In this document: positions 34,762-44,875 of the stretch, piece after piece
Layout of the letters: each line of letters opens with the position of its first letter
How positions within the stretch are numbered: the stretch's first letter is position 1
NCBI RefSeq assembly: GCF_031453975.1
Contig: NZ_JAVDPW010000002.1
Location: 757,912 to 821,911 of the forward strand
Source: Inquilinus ginsengisoli_A
GTDB taxonomy: Bacteria; Pseudomonadota; Alphaproteobacteria; DSM-16000; Inquilinaceae
DNA length: 64,000 bases
Direction: 5' to 3'
Notes under the pieces: generated by a model
What the model saw: only the letters and a program-made list of their open reading frames with translations
Databases searched by the model: none
Told to the model about the DNA's origin: nothing
Position numbers and translations under genes: made by a program

Positions 34762-34792
34762 TTGACCTTCCAGGAACTGGAATCCCCATCTC
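34762..34792 (+). promoter_or_regulatory. MerR/CueR-type operator-promoter of the copper ATPase
   Basis: TTGACC (34762-34767) is followed by the dyad TTCCAG-GAA-CTGGAA (34768-34782), then CATCTC about 19 bases after the first hexamer. A dyad between -35 and -10 elements spaced 19 bases apart is the layout of MerR-family activated promoters, and TTCCAG..CTGGAA is close to CueR boxes. It reads toward the copA-like gene 28 bases away. No cueR gene is in this window. Confidence 0.65.
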
Positions 34793-34820
34793 TCTGAAAA
34801 CACAGTGACGAGAGCCGACG

Positions 34821-37055
<2,235 letters not shown>

Positions 37056-37325
37056 GGCCTCTCGATCGGGCGCTTCACGAGGGGAGTGGCGAGCCGGGTG
37101 GAAGCTAAAGATCCTCAATGAATCAACAGCTTGTCGTCTACAAACCTCAGTTCGGGGCCTGCAGCAAATCAATGGGTTAGAAACACATTCACAAACCCTG
37201 CCGCCCTTCGAAACCTCGGCATCTCGCCCTGCCCCGAACGAGGCCGCCATGACGCCCTACTGCAGTACACGGATGAACACTGCACCTTCGTTCGATGCAC
37301 CCCAGTCACTCGTGGTGCGCCCGGA

Positions 37326-38996
37326 TCAGTGCAGGTTCAAATCGATCGCAGGTTCAAATCGGGGACCCGCAACCGCGGTTGTTATCACTTCGGGCCGGGG
37401 CGGCGGCCGGCGGCCGGCTGCGAAGTCGAGGATAGCCATCAATTCGCCGCTTAGCCGGGCCTTGACCACTCCCCTGCCCTCGCCCGGTGTCAGCACCACC
37501 TGCCCCACCAGCGACCGGATCGCCTCCGCCGCTTCGTCCCGGGTCTCGGGATGTGCCAAGGTCTCCGTGAGTTCCCGCACCTTCCGCCGATAGATCTCAG
37601 CCACGTTCGGATGCACATCCGGGATGTCGGCCGGCGCCTCGTTGAGTCGGGCCTCGATGTCGGCCTTCTGTCGCTCCAGCTCGTTCATGCGTGCCTTGAT
37701 CGACGGCTGGTACATGCCGTCCTCGATTGCCTGCATGATGCCGCGGATGCCGCGCTCGATCCGGATCAGGGCGGCACGATCCGCCTCCTCCCGCGCCCTC
37801 CGCTCATGGTTCTCGTGGTTGGTCTGCTCGACACAGGATCGCACTGCCTCTGCCACCGCTTCAGGCGAGATCAGCTTATCGGTCAGGCCGGCCAGCACGC
37901 GCTTTTCAATCTTCTCCCGCATGATCGTCCTTGAGTTATCGCAGCGCCCACGTCGGAAGTGCGCGAGGCAACCGTAGCGGCCCGCGGCCATGATGCCGTA
38001 CTTGCCGCCGCAGCAGCCGCAGATGAGCAGACCCGACAGCAGAAAGGCCGGACGGCGCAGGCTGTGCATTGTCTTCGCCCGCGCCTTGCGCACCGCGATC
38101 GTGGTCGCCTCGAACTGTTTCGCCAGGACGGCCTGCCGCGCCTTCACGGCCTGCCACAGCTCATCGCCGACGATGCTAAGCGCCGGCACTTCGGTGCGGA
38201 TCCACTTCGCCTCTGGGTTCGGCCGCGACACCCGCCGGCCGGTGGTCGGGTCCTTGACGAAGTGAAGCCGGTTCCAGACCAGCGCCCCGGCATAAAGCTC
38301 GTTGTTGAGGATGCCAGTACCGCGGGAGGCATGGCCCCGAATGGTGGTGTCGGCCCACTCCCGGCCAAGTGGCCCGGGGATGCCGTCAGCGTTCAGCCCG
38401 GTCGCAATCGCATGCGGCGAGCGGCCGGCCGCAAACTCCCGGAAGATCCGCAGGACCACAGTGGCCTCGGCCTCGTTGATCCGCCGCTCACCACGGAGCG
38501 GGTCGCCCTCGGCATCGGTGCGCTTGACCACGTCATAGCCATAGCAGAGCCCGCCGCCGGACCGGCCCTTCTCCACCCGGCCGCGGATGCCGCGATGAGT
38601 TTTCGCCGCGAGGTCCTTCAGGAACAGGGCGTTCATCGTGCCCTTGAGCCCGACATGCAGCTCCGTGATCTCGCCCTCCGCCAGGGTGACGATGCGCACG
38701 CCAGCGAAGCGGAGGTGCTTGAAGAGGATCGCCACATCCGCCTGATCCCGGCTGATCCGGTCGAGAGCTTCGGCCATGACCACCTCGAAGCGGCGGCGCT
38801 GCGCCGCCTTGAGCAAGGCCTGGATGGCGGGCCGCTGGATGATGCTGGCGCCTGAAATAGCGGGGTCCTGGTAGGTGCAGGCCACGACCATGCCCTCACG
38901 CTCAGCCTGCTCCCGGCAGATGCGAAACTGGTCCTCGATCGAGGCGGCGTTCTGGCTGTCGTCGGAATAGCGGGCGTAAAGGGCAACCTGGGTCAT
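37326..38996 (-). CDS. Large serine recombinase
   Basis: A 556-residue large serine recombinase. The N-terminal resolvase domain (about residues 1-150) has VALYARYSDDSQN with the catalytic Ser and ALDRISRD. The recombinase domain (about 165-280) follows, then the zinc ribbon LICGCCGGKYG..GYGCLAHFRRGRCDN, then a coiled-coil region rich in E/R (about 400-490). It would integrate and excise the surrounding element. ATG at 38994-38996 overlaps the stop of the upstream small ORF. The C-terminal tail is encoded by the tandem repeat. Confidence 0.92.
   Translation of the reverse strand: MTQVALYARYSDDSQNAASIEDQFRICREQAEREGMVVACTYQDPAISGASIIQRPAIQALLKAAQRRRFEVVMAEALDRISRDQADVAILFKHLRFAGVRIVTLAEGEITELHVGLKGTMNALFLKDLAAKTHRGIRGRVEKGRSGGGLCYGYDVVKRTDAEGDPLRGERRINEAEATVVLRIFREFAAGRSPHAIATGLNADGIPGPLGREWADTTIRGHASRGTGILNNELYAGALVWNRLHFVKDPTTGRRVSRPNPEAKWIRTEVPALSIVGDELWQAVKARQAVLAKQFEATTIAVRKARAKTMHSLRRPAFLLSGLLICGCCGGKYGIMAAGRYGCLAHFRRGRCDNSRTIMREKIEKRVLAGLTDKLISPEAVAEAVRSCVEQTNHENHERRAREEADRAALIRIERGIRGIMQAIEDGMYQPSIKARMNELERQKADIEARLNEAPADIPDVHPNVAEIYRRKVRELTETLAHPETRDEAAEAIRSLVGQVVLTPGEGRGVVKARLSGELMAILDFAAGRRPPPRPEVITTAVAGPRFEPAIDLNLH
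37328..37358. repeat. Tandem 14-bp repeat at the end of the recombinase gene
   Basis: GCAGGTTCAAATCG occurs twice with a 17-base period (37328-37341 and 37345-37358) at the very 3' end of the recombinase gene. GGTTCAAATC resembles a tRNA T-loop, and recombinase ends carrying FEPA-like residues often reflect attachment or tRNA-derived sequence. It may mark the left attachment site of the element. No matching copy was found by eye near 41.7 kb. Confidence 0.35.
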
Positions 38997-39268
38997 ATCT
39001 CGTCTCTCCCCTGGTCTGATACGTTCGGCCGGTTGTCATTGGCGGCCTCGGCCCGGAGCAGCTCCCGCGCGATCTGCCGGCCGATGGCCCAGGCGATCAC
39101 AAGCAGGCGTGGATCAATCCTGCCGGCTTGGCCGGCATTGTCGTTGGCGGGCGGTGCTTGACCGGCCCGTTCCCAGTCCGATTCCATCGCCGATCTCCTG
39201 CCGCAGCTCGGCATCAGGCGAACATCGAACCGGGACAACAACCGGTCAATACGGCTGCCGGCCTTCAC
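38993..39268 (-). CDS. Small hypothetical protein preceding the recombinase
   Basis: A 91-residue ORF coupled to the recombinase by a 4-base overlap. It has two PxNDN-like motifs (APPANDN, EAANDN) around a hydrophobic helix LLVIAWAIGRQIARELL. Such short NDN-motif proteins commonly precede serine recombinases in alphaproteobacterial elements. The start could also be the internal MESDWERAG methionine near 39187. No known function; a recombination directionality or accessory factor is only a guess. Confidence 0.55.
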   Translation of the reverse strand: MKAGSRIDRLLSRFDVRLMPSCGRRSAMESDWERAGQAPPANDNAGQAGRIDPRLLVIAWAIGRQIARELLRAEAANDNRPNVSDQGRDEI

Positions 39269-39332
39269 GGATACTCAACTCCGCGATCATGCATGATGAT
39301 AGCAGAAGATCGCAGGTCGACGCGCAACCGGC

Positions 39333-39377
39333 CGAATACATTCTGGAATATATTCGAGAGTGCATCGGTGAATGCAC
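39333..39377. promoter_or_regulatory. Two adjacent palindromes upstream of the recombinase operon
   Basis: CGAATA (39333-39338) pairs with TATTCG (39351-39356), and immediately after it GTGCAT (39360-39365) pairs with ATGCAC (39372-39377). They lie 65-110 bases upstream of the small ORF that leads the recombinase gene, in a local AT-rich patch. This is a likely operator region, perhaps for the XRE regulator of the same element. Confidence 0.45.
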
Positions 39378-39429
39378 CCGCTCTTCTACCTGCCGGGCCA
39401 CATCGAGCGCGACCCGGCAGCATCGAACT

Positions 39430-39837
39430 TCACCACGGCGCTTCGGCATAGCCCGGCAGCTTTGTAATCAGCGCCCGGGCCATCTGAGAGCCGAAGTCGT
39501 AGGCCAGGCTCTCTTCCCAATCCTCGCATTCGCAGGCTTGGTACTCGAAGCAGGCCAAGCGCTTGGCAGCTCGACCGGGCGGCACAGGGCGCCAGGTGAA
39601 GCGATTGGCCCCGACTGCGGCCTCGTACTCCGCTGCCTCCTCGGTGCCGGACAGTCGGTAGCGATGAATGACGGAGCGGATGTTCTCGGCCCAGAGCATC
39701 CGGCCGAAATCGTTGGCGTTCTCGTGGTTCACCTGTCGATAGCCTCGGTCGGTCACGAGGCGGGCGCGGATCTCCAGATCGATGGCAGCCGAGACCAGTT
39801 CGTCGATATGCTCCTGGACGACGACGAAAGCGGACAT
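39430..39837 (-). CDS. Hypothetical protein of the mobile element
   Basis: A 135-residue ORF, acidic and aromatic, with DFGRMLWAENIRSVIHRYRL in the middle and CFEYQACECEDWEESLAYDF near the C-terminus. It resembles, from memory, short proteins found on alphaproteobacterial mobile elements and plasmids, all uncharacterised. Same direction as the recombinase genes, from which it is separated by 161 bases containing two palindromes. Confidence 0.6.
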   Translation of the reverse strand: MSAFVVVQEHIDELVSAAIDLEIRARLVTDRGYRQVNHENANDFGRMLWAENIRSVIHRYRLSGTEEAAEYEAAVGANRFTWRPVPPGRAAKRLACFEYQACECEDWEESLAYDFGSQMARALITKLPGYAEAPW

Positions 39838-40065
39838 TGGCAGTCTCCCCTTGCTTCGCGGCAGCGGGTTGATGCCGCTGCATCAACCCCTGCCCGTCCG
39901 GCGAGGACCGGGGAGTGGGGGCAAGGGCGCCGGGACCAGAGCCACGCGCAGCCGCGGGAGCGCACGCGACGCGGCGAGCATGGCGAGGACCCGCCCCTTG
40001 CAGGGCGAGGGGCAGAGCCCTTCGCCCCTCCTGCGCCTTGGGAGCCTATGTCGCTCGATCCGCCG

Positions 40066-40341
40066 CTACGGCCGGACCGGCTTCTTGATGCGAATGCCGG
40101 GAACCTCGCCGTTAGTGAACTCGATGCCGGCATTCTCCAGCGCCGCCCGGATCCGAGCTCGCATTTCGTCACTGACCTTAAGAGTTTGCTCGCCATCGCT
40201 TTCGCTGCGCTTGATCGTGGGGACCGACACGCCCGCCGCACGAGCTAATTCGGCTTGAGAGATCCCAAGGAATCCGCGCGCCGCCCTAATCTGGCCTGGT
40301 GTTATCACTTTCCTCTTGATCCCAAAAGGATCAACGGGCAT
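40066..40341 (-). CDS. XRE-family HTH regulator
   Basis: A 91-residue helix-turn-helix protein. IRAARGFLGISQAELARAAGVSVPTIKRSESDG (residues 18-50) is a typical Cro/C1-type domain. Its start codon lies within the inverted repeat AACGGG..CCCGTT (40333-40350), and a GATCC..GGATC dyad (40318-40332) is inside its first codons, which suggests autorepression. It is divergent from the 40.5-kb gene. It probably controls the mobile element. Confidence 0.85.
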   Translation of the reverse strand: MPVDPFGIKRKVITPGQIRAARGFLGISQAELARAAGVSVPTIKRSESDGEQTLKVSDEMRARIRAALENAGIEFTNGEVPGIRIKKPVRP

Positions 40342-40350
40342 GATCCCGTT
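40318..40350. promoter_or_regulatory. Dyad symmetries over the start of the XRE gene
   Basis: GATCC-CAAAA-GGATC (40318-40332) is directly followed by AACGGG-CATGAT-CCCGTT (40333-40350). Both dyads are perfect in their arms and cover the XRE start codon. A likely autoregulatory operator of the divergent XRE/40.5-kb promoter region. Confidence 0.5.
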
Positions 40351-40506
40351 GGTATCAATCCCTCTTATGGCAGAATTGCCGTGTGAGCAACCGCTTGCGC
40401 GCGTTCGTCGAGTGAGGATTGATCAGCGGTCTAGGACAGGCGGCCGGACGAGGTGCGGAAACACCCCGCCCGGCCTGACCACAATCCAGCTTCAGGGAGC
40501 CGGATC

Positions 40507-41145
40507 ATGGCTGATTCCGACGATATCACGACTTTGCCTGCGCTCAGCCGCCGCGACCTGCTCGGCGGCGCCACCGTCCTCTCGATCAACGCAGCCGATG
40601 CCCGGCGCCGCGGCGCCAGCTCCGATCCAGTACTCGATCTCTTCCAGGAATGGCGGGCTCTCGATGCCGAGCTCGATGCTTGGCAGGACGATTGGCAGAA
40701 GAAGGAGGGCGTCCTGCTCCGTACCGTCGGCATGCCGCGCGTGATCGTACCAGTTCCGGGCGAGGCGGAGCCGGTTTCGGCCTGCGAGCCGGCAGAGATC
40801 GACGCGCTGCTGGAGGACCTGCCGGGGACGGAAGAGCTTCGGCAAAGGCTGCACCGCGAGTTCGCGGCTCACCGGCGCCGCTGGGAGATGGCGGCGGCGG
40901 CAATCGGGTTCGGTCCAGCGGAAGAACGTGTCAATCTCGCCTGGGACCGCTGGGACACGCTGACCGAAACCATCTGGCAGGTGCCAGCCGGAACGTTGGC
41001 CGGCATGGCTGCCAAGCTCGCCATGGTGCTCTCCATCGGTCAGTCTCGGTCGGATGACGACGAGTTCCCCTGGCCGCCGCTTCGATCTGTTCTCGCCGAC
41101 CTGCAGCAGCTCGTAGAGTTGCCAGTCAGTTTGGACCCGACGTGA
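40507..41145 (+). CDS. Hypothetical protein of the mobile element with Tat-like N-terminus
   Basis: A 212-residue protein. It begins with ALSRRDLLGGATVLSIN, which looks like a twin-arginine motif but lacks a good hydrophobic stretch, so export is doubtful. The rest is helical and rich in Trp, Glu and Arg (EWRALDAELDAWQDDWQKKE and a WDRWDTLTETIW segment). Similar proteins occur, from memory, in alphaproteobacterial prophage-like regions without known role. ATG at 40507 has CAGGGAGC upstream. Confidence 0.6.
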   Translation: MADSDDITTLPALSRRDLLGGATVLSINAADARRRGASSDPVLDLFQEWRALDAELDAWQDDWQKKEGVLLRTVGMPRVIVPVPGEAEPVSACEPAEIDALLEDLPGTEELRQRLHREFAAHRRRWEMAAAAIGFGPAEERVNLAWDRWDTLTETIWQVPAGTLAGMAAKLAMVLSIGQSRSDDDEFPWPPLRSVLADLQQLVELPVSLDPT

Positions 41146-41181
41146 CGTCAATGGAGTGCAGCGCTGCATCGGGGACAGCCG

Positions 41182-41820
41182 ATGTCCGATCCGCTCGAAC
41201 ATCCTTGCCGGCGTTGCGGCGCTGCTTCACGCCAACCCTGTACCGATCGAGCAGGGCACATCAAACGCGACGTTCATGCCGCCCACAGACGCACTGCGCA
41301 GCCGGCGGCCACTGCGTCGGCGATCGAATGGCTTCGTCACGTGGACGATGGGAGTCTATGGTGCGTTGAGGACCTGGCAGCGGGCCTCTACGTGACCTAC
41401 GCGATCCTTGATCCACGGACCGACGAATTCGTCTATGTGGGCCAGAGCGGCAGCTTCGCAAGGCGAATTGCAGATCACCTGAAGACACGAACGGAGCGGC
41501 CACATTCCCGCCTCCGTCCAATCCGGGCTTGGATCTGGGATGTGACTAAGACAGGAAGTACGCCGCGCTTCCGAGTGCTCGATATCTGCGAAACTGAAGA
41601 GCGATCGCTTGCATCAGAAGCTCTCTGGGTCGAGCGCCTAGCCGCACAGGGCCATAAGCTTTTGAATCGCTGGCTAAATCATCACCAAGACCGGTCACCC
41701 CTACCCGACGAGCGAATAAAAAGACCGTGCCGCCAGAGCCAGGAGCGCGCCAGCGGCGAGGAAGCGGATCGGCCGGTGCCAAGCCCGCGCCGCGCGCCTG
41801 GCCCGGGAGCTGCCGAGTAG
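41182..41820 (+). CDS. Phage-type zinc finger plus GIY-YIG-like nuclease protein
   Basis: A 212-residue ORF. Residues 6-35 (PCRRCGAASRQPCTDRAG, then H..H) form a short C2/CH-type motif like the phage DNA-binding zinc finger. Residues about 68-150 (LYVTYAILDPRTDEFVYVGQ) look like a GIY-YIG nuclease core with a downstream Glu in EALWVERLA. The frame continues 120 bases into the oppositely oriented LysE gene, so the last 40 Pro/Arg-rich residues are probably not native; the natural stop may have been lost at the element boundary. ATG at 41182. Confidence 0.6.
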   Translation: MSDPLEHPCRRCGAASRQPCTDRAGHIKRDVHAAHRRTAQPAATASAIEWLRHVDDGSLWCVEDLAAGLYVTYAILDPRTDEFVYVGQSGSFARRIADHLKTRTERPHSRLRPIRAWIWDVTKTGSTPRFRVLDICETEERSLASEALWVERLAAQGHKLLNRWLNHHQDRSPLPDERIKRPCRQSQERASGEEADRPVPSPRRAPGPGAAE

Positions 41821-42327
41821 CGATGCCGCCAGCAGGGCGACGCCGAGCGCCTCCAGCGGCACCATCAGCAGCACGCAAGTCTGCGCCGGCTCGGGCAGCT
41901 GTGTCGCCATGACCAGGAATTGCGACAGGAAGAACGCGCCGGTCAACGGGTTGGTGGCAGCGATGCAGAGCCCTGCCCCGAAAGCGACGAACACCGGACC
42001 TTCGCCGCGTCCCAGCCCGACCTCGCCGACAGGCACACGCTGCCGCAGCAGCTGCAGCGCCATAAGCGCCAGAAGAAGCGCGCCGACGGCCCGTCCGGAC
42101 AACGCGATCCCGCTCAGGGCCACCGATAGACTCAGGGCCTGGTGCAGCATCAGCGCCAGCAGGCCTGCGCCGATTGCCATGCCGATGCAGAACGGCAGCG
42201 CCGCGCGCCGGCCCCGCAGGGCAGCAATGCCGCCGATGGCCAACATGTTGGGACCGGGAATAACAAGGATGCCCGCATAGCTCAGGGCGAACCCCACAAT
42301 CGTCTGGAAAGTCGCGTTGGACGTCAT
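41701..42327 (-). CDS. LysE/RhtB family exporter
   Basis: A 208-residue LysE-type exporter starting MTSNATFQTIVGFALSYAGIL. The hallmark PGPNML is at about residues 24-29 and the segment AATNPLTGAFFLSQF lies in the middle; about six membrane helices. ATG at 42325-42327 is typical; an upstream extension to 42408 lacks family features. It is not part of the element but its 3' end abuts it: the GIY-YIG frame overlaps its last 120 bases. The AraC remnant upstream may once have been its regulator. Confidence 0.85.
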   Translation of the reverse strand: MTSNATFQTIVGFALSYAGILVIPGPNMLAIGGIAALRGRRAALPFCIGMAIGAGLLALMLHQALSLSVALSGIALSGRAVGALLLALMALQLLRQRVPVGEVGLGRGEGPVFVAFGAGLCIAATNPLTGAFFLSQFLVMATQLPEPAQTCVLLMVPLEALGVALLAASLLGSSRARRAARAWHRPIRFLAAGALLALAARSFYSLVG

Positions 42328-42564
42328 CGATTCATCCCGCAGAGAACAGGCTAGTGGCTCCTGAGCCGCCGGTGAGAAGGCGCCGCTCCGCTGTTGCAGC
42401 CGGATCACTTGCGGGATGCTCGCGCGTTAGCGCCCTCAGGGTGCCGTAGGAAGACTCCCATATCGGGGCCGACGCGGCGTCATCCGTTCATATGATGCGC
42501 AGCGAAATAGTTGCCGGTCGCAAGACCGCCTTCGGGCACGCCATGAGATAGCTGTGCCACACGC

Positions 42565-42871
42565 GCCGGTACCCCCTATGCCAGGCAGAATCTGCGCGAG
42601 AGCCTAAGCACGGAGGATCTGGCGCGCGCGGCGTGCCTGAGCCCACGGCAGTTCACACGTCTCTTCCGCTCGCAGACCGGAACGACCCCGGCGAAGGCGG
42701 TCGAGGCCCTGCGGATCGAGGCCGCGAAACTGATGCTGGAGCAGAGCCGGCTGCCCATCGAGGTCGTCGGGCTTCGCAAACCGCGAGCGCATGCGCCAGG
42801 CCTTCATCCGTGCGCATGGCGAGGTGCCCAGAGCGATCCGCAACGAAGCAGGCAGCCTCGCCATGCTTTAG
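42565..42871 (+). pseudogene. AraC/GlxA-type regulator remnant, frameshifted
   Basis: Only the DNA-binding end of an AraC-family (GlxA-like) regulator is left. Frame one reads RQNLRESLSTEDLARAACLS, then FTRLFRSQTGTTPAKAVEAL and MLEQSRLPIEVV. Near 42770 a short deletion shifts the frame, and the expected second helix-turn-helix continues in another frame as GFANRERMRQAFIRAHGEVP to a TAG at 42869-42871. No start codon or N-terminal domain is present upstream, so the gene is both truncated and shifted. Confidence 0.82.
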
Positions 42872-42881
42872 AAACCGGACG

Positions 42882-43601
42882 TCAGCTCAGCCGGATATTG
42901 GACATATCGATCGACACCACCAGCGGCTCTTCGCTGAAGCCGCCGTCGGGCTGCCGCGCGAAGATGCGCCTCCTGGTCGGAACCCTGATGCCCGAGACGT
43001 CCACATAGTCGTCGACCAGGCGGGCGCCCGGCGTATTGCCGGCGATCTCCACGTCATAGTCATGCCGCTTCAGCAGCCCCTCGCCATCGAAGTAGAGCGT
43101 CTGCACCGCGCTGTGCGTCGCGATGTGAGCCGGGAAGCGGACGGCGAGACGGCGCCAGAGCCCCTTGCTCGTCCGCCACGGCTCGATCTCCTCGGCCTCA
43201 ACCCCCGGCCAGGCGAGCAGGAAGGGCGTGTTGAGATATGTCCACATGGCGCAGCCGGCGAAGTAGGCCAGTTGAAGCTCCGTCCACGGCGTCTGCAGCG
43301 TGTGGCCTGCGAAGCTCTTTCGAGGATCCCGGAGCTCCTCCAGCACTGTCCCGTCCGCGGCTTCCAGGGCCACCCGCCCGGGCTCGAATTCGGAATGGCG
43401 GTGCCCGGCGCCGAACGGCGCATGGGAGGCCCATTCCCTGCGCAGGTCCACCGTGACCGTGGTGCGTTCGAGGGTCTGCGGCTGCCCCTTCAACGGCCAC
43501 AGCACCCCTCCCTGCTGAAGATCAGCCGACAGCCGTTCAAACTGCCGCCAACGCTGCAATCCCCCATGGGCTTCGATCGCGAGTTCCCTGAGCTTTGTCA
43601 T
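42882..43601 (-). CDS. Conserved hypothetical protein (LolA-like fold possible)
   Basis: A 239-residue protein starting MTKLRELAIEAHGGLQRW. AGGAGGAG lies six bases before the ATG at 43599-43601, an excellent ribosome-binding site. Strand-rich sequence with GVLWPLKGQPQTLERTTVTVD, TLYFDGEGLLKRHDYDVEI and VSGIRVPTRRRIFARQPDG recalls outer-membrane-lipoprotein-sorting (LolA/LppX-like) beta sheets, but no signal peptide is present. Function unknown; convergent with the AraC remnant. Confidence 0.65.
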   Translation of the reverse strand: MTKLRELAIEAHGGLQRWRQFERLSADLQQGGVLWPLKGQPQTLERTTVTVDLRREWASHAPFGAGHRHSEFEPGRVALEAADGTVLEELRDPRKSFAGHTLQTPWTELQLAYFAGCAMWTYLNTPFLLAWPGVEAEEIEPWRTSKGLWRRLAVRFPAHIATHSAVQTLYFDGEGLLKRHDYDVEIAGNTPGARLVDDYVDVSGIRVPTRRRIFARQPDGGFSEEPLVVSIDMSNIRLS

Positions 43602-43956
43602 GGCATGCTCCTCCTGCAGTGGCCGAGAAAGTCCGGCCTGTGCCGCCTGGAGGCTAGGGGCCCGGCAAGCACCCGCGAACGTCGTAGATGCCTTGTTTCC
43701 GGCCACCGAGTTTACCAGCTCGCTCAGCTTCGCGTCCGAAGCGCACCATTTCAGGCCATTGCCGAGACTTCTCTAAACCGGACGCAGCCCAAGCTGGCCG
43801 GAAGAGGCCCTGCTTGGCCAGCCCAGCGGCCTGAAGAGCTCCCGAAACCGGCCATCGACTTTAGCTCCGCGAAGCGGACGTAACCGCGAGCGGTTCAGTG
43901 CGGTTCGCGGGAGACAAGAGCCGTTTCGCCCGGTATCCACTTCGGCCGATACAGCC
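43602..43956. other. Intergenic interval without recognisable gene
   Basis: No convincing coding region, repeat or RNA gene was found here. Patches such as GAAGCGGACG resemble decayed, frequently recombined intergenic DNA also seen at 44.5 and 53.9 kb. Confidence 0.4.
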
Positions 43957-44229
43957 TCAGGCGAAGGCCCGACGACGCACCACGAAGCTCGCGTCAGCGA
44001 TGGCTTGGTCGGCCGCCTCCGACCGGCCGGCGAAGGCGTCGAGGATGGGCAAGTCGCCGCGGCTGCCCGCCTCACGGATCAGCTCCGCGAGGACGATGGC
44101 GGACTGTCCTCCGAACGTTCCGCCCGCCCACTTGACCGCGGTTTTGAGCACCTGGGGCCAGGTCAGCCCGGTCTCGACGATGGCTTGATCTCGTGATCCA
44201 AGCGGCAACGTTGGCCGGTTCGGAAGATG
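43957..44229 (-). pseudogene. Possible gene remnant
   Basis: On the minus strand about 85 codons read like protein (AIVETGLTWPQVLKTAVKWA, later VLAELIREAG and FAGRSEAADQAIADASFVV). The open frame's upstream half comes from the MITE-like element at 44340-44507, so no natural start is visible. It may be the C-terminal part of a gene interrupted by that element. I do not recognise the family. Confidence 0.3.
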
Positions 44230-44339
44230 CCCGCTCCTGAGACCTCGATGCGATGGTATCGTGTGGCGATGGACGCGCGCAGAGCATCTCGCCTTGGATC
44301 GCCTCCGGCCCTTCCCCCCGGCCTGCCGTCGTCGCGTTG

Positions 44340-44507
44340 GCGCCGATATCGTTGAAAAAGTCCCCAACGACCGCTTGGGACGCAAAATCAAGCCAAGCCT
44401 GTTGCTGATCTGGTCGTCATTTGGCATTTTTCGGCGCACTACCCATTCGTTTTCAGGTCTTTTGTTGCGCGCGGAAATGACCTTCTGACTTTTCAACGAT
44501 ATCCGCC
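44340..44507. mobile_element. MITE-like element, copy A (left of the PKS operon)
   Basis: A ~168-base element with imperfect terminal inverted repeats: GCGCCGATATCGTTGAAAAA at 44340-44359 and ACTTTTCAACGATATCCGCC at 44488-44507. Copy B at 53664-53830 has the same ends and almost the same length but lies in the opposite direction. The interiors match along most of their length, for example ATTTCCGCGCGCAACAAA in one and its reverse complement in the other. No intact transposase is encoded. Confidence 0.75.
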
Positions 44508-44875
44508 AAAAGCGGACATAGCGCTCACCGCCCGGGAGCGGACATTCTCGTGTCAGGCGGAACTCAGCCGAAGCTCTGAAACTAGATTTCAGAAATATTA
44601 CTAGATTAAATAAATTACTACATGATTCAATGTAGTATTTGAGAATATTTGTTGATTTAATTTAATAAACATCGACCACCAACAATTCATCATAATAGAC
44701 GAATATTTTCCCTTGTCATATGTCGGTCGAAATGGCACATCTTCTCAGACAGACGCCGGCGTCACATGAAGTGAACGCTGTCGAAACTCAGAGCTTCCAC
44801 ATAAGTCGCTGACAAGGCGAATTCTACTTTATCGTCAAGAGTGGCCCTCTGGCATTGAGGATCGGGAGGGGTATT
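44508..44875. other. AT-rich segment upstream of the PKS operon
   Basis: From about 44580 to 44720 the sequence drops sharply in GC compared with the rest of the window (runs such as TTAATTTAATAAAC and AATATTACTAGATTAAATA). No gene is seen. It precedes the ccr start and should contain the operon promoter. AT-rich stretches with TA steps are the kind of DNA MucR-type proteins bind, so silencing is possible; this is inference. Confidence 0.6.

Noticed and set aside
37280..37380. Possible tRNA gene because of the GGTTCAAATC T-loop-like sequence
   Set aside because: No acceptor stem, anticodon arm or D-arm can be folded around it; it is a tandem repeat at the recombinase end.
40507..40600. Tat-exported protein on the basis of SRRDLLGG
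   Set aside because: No adequate hydrophobic stretch follows the twin arginines and no cleavage site is visible.
43898..44188. A plus-strand 96-codon ORF
   Set aside because: No family resemblance and Ser/Arg/Ala-rich composition; it overlaps the minus-strand remnant, which looks more protein-like.
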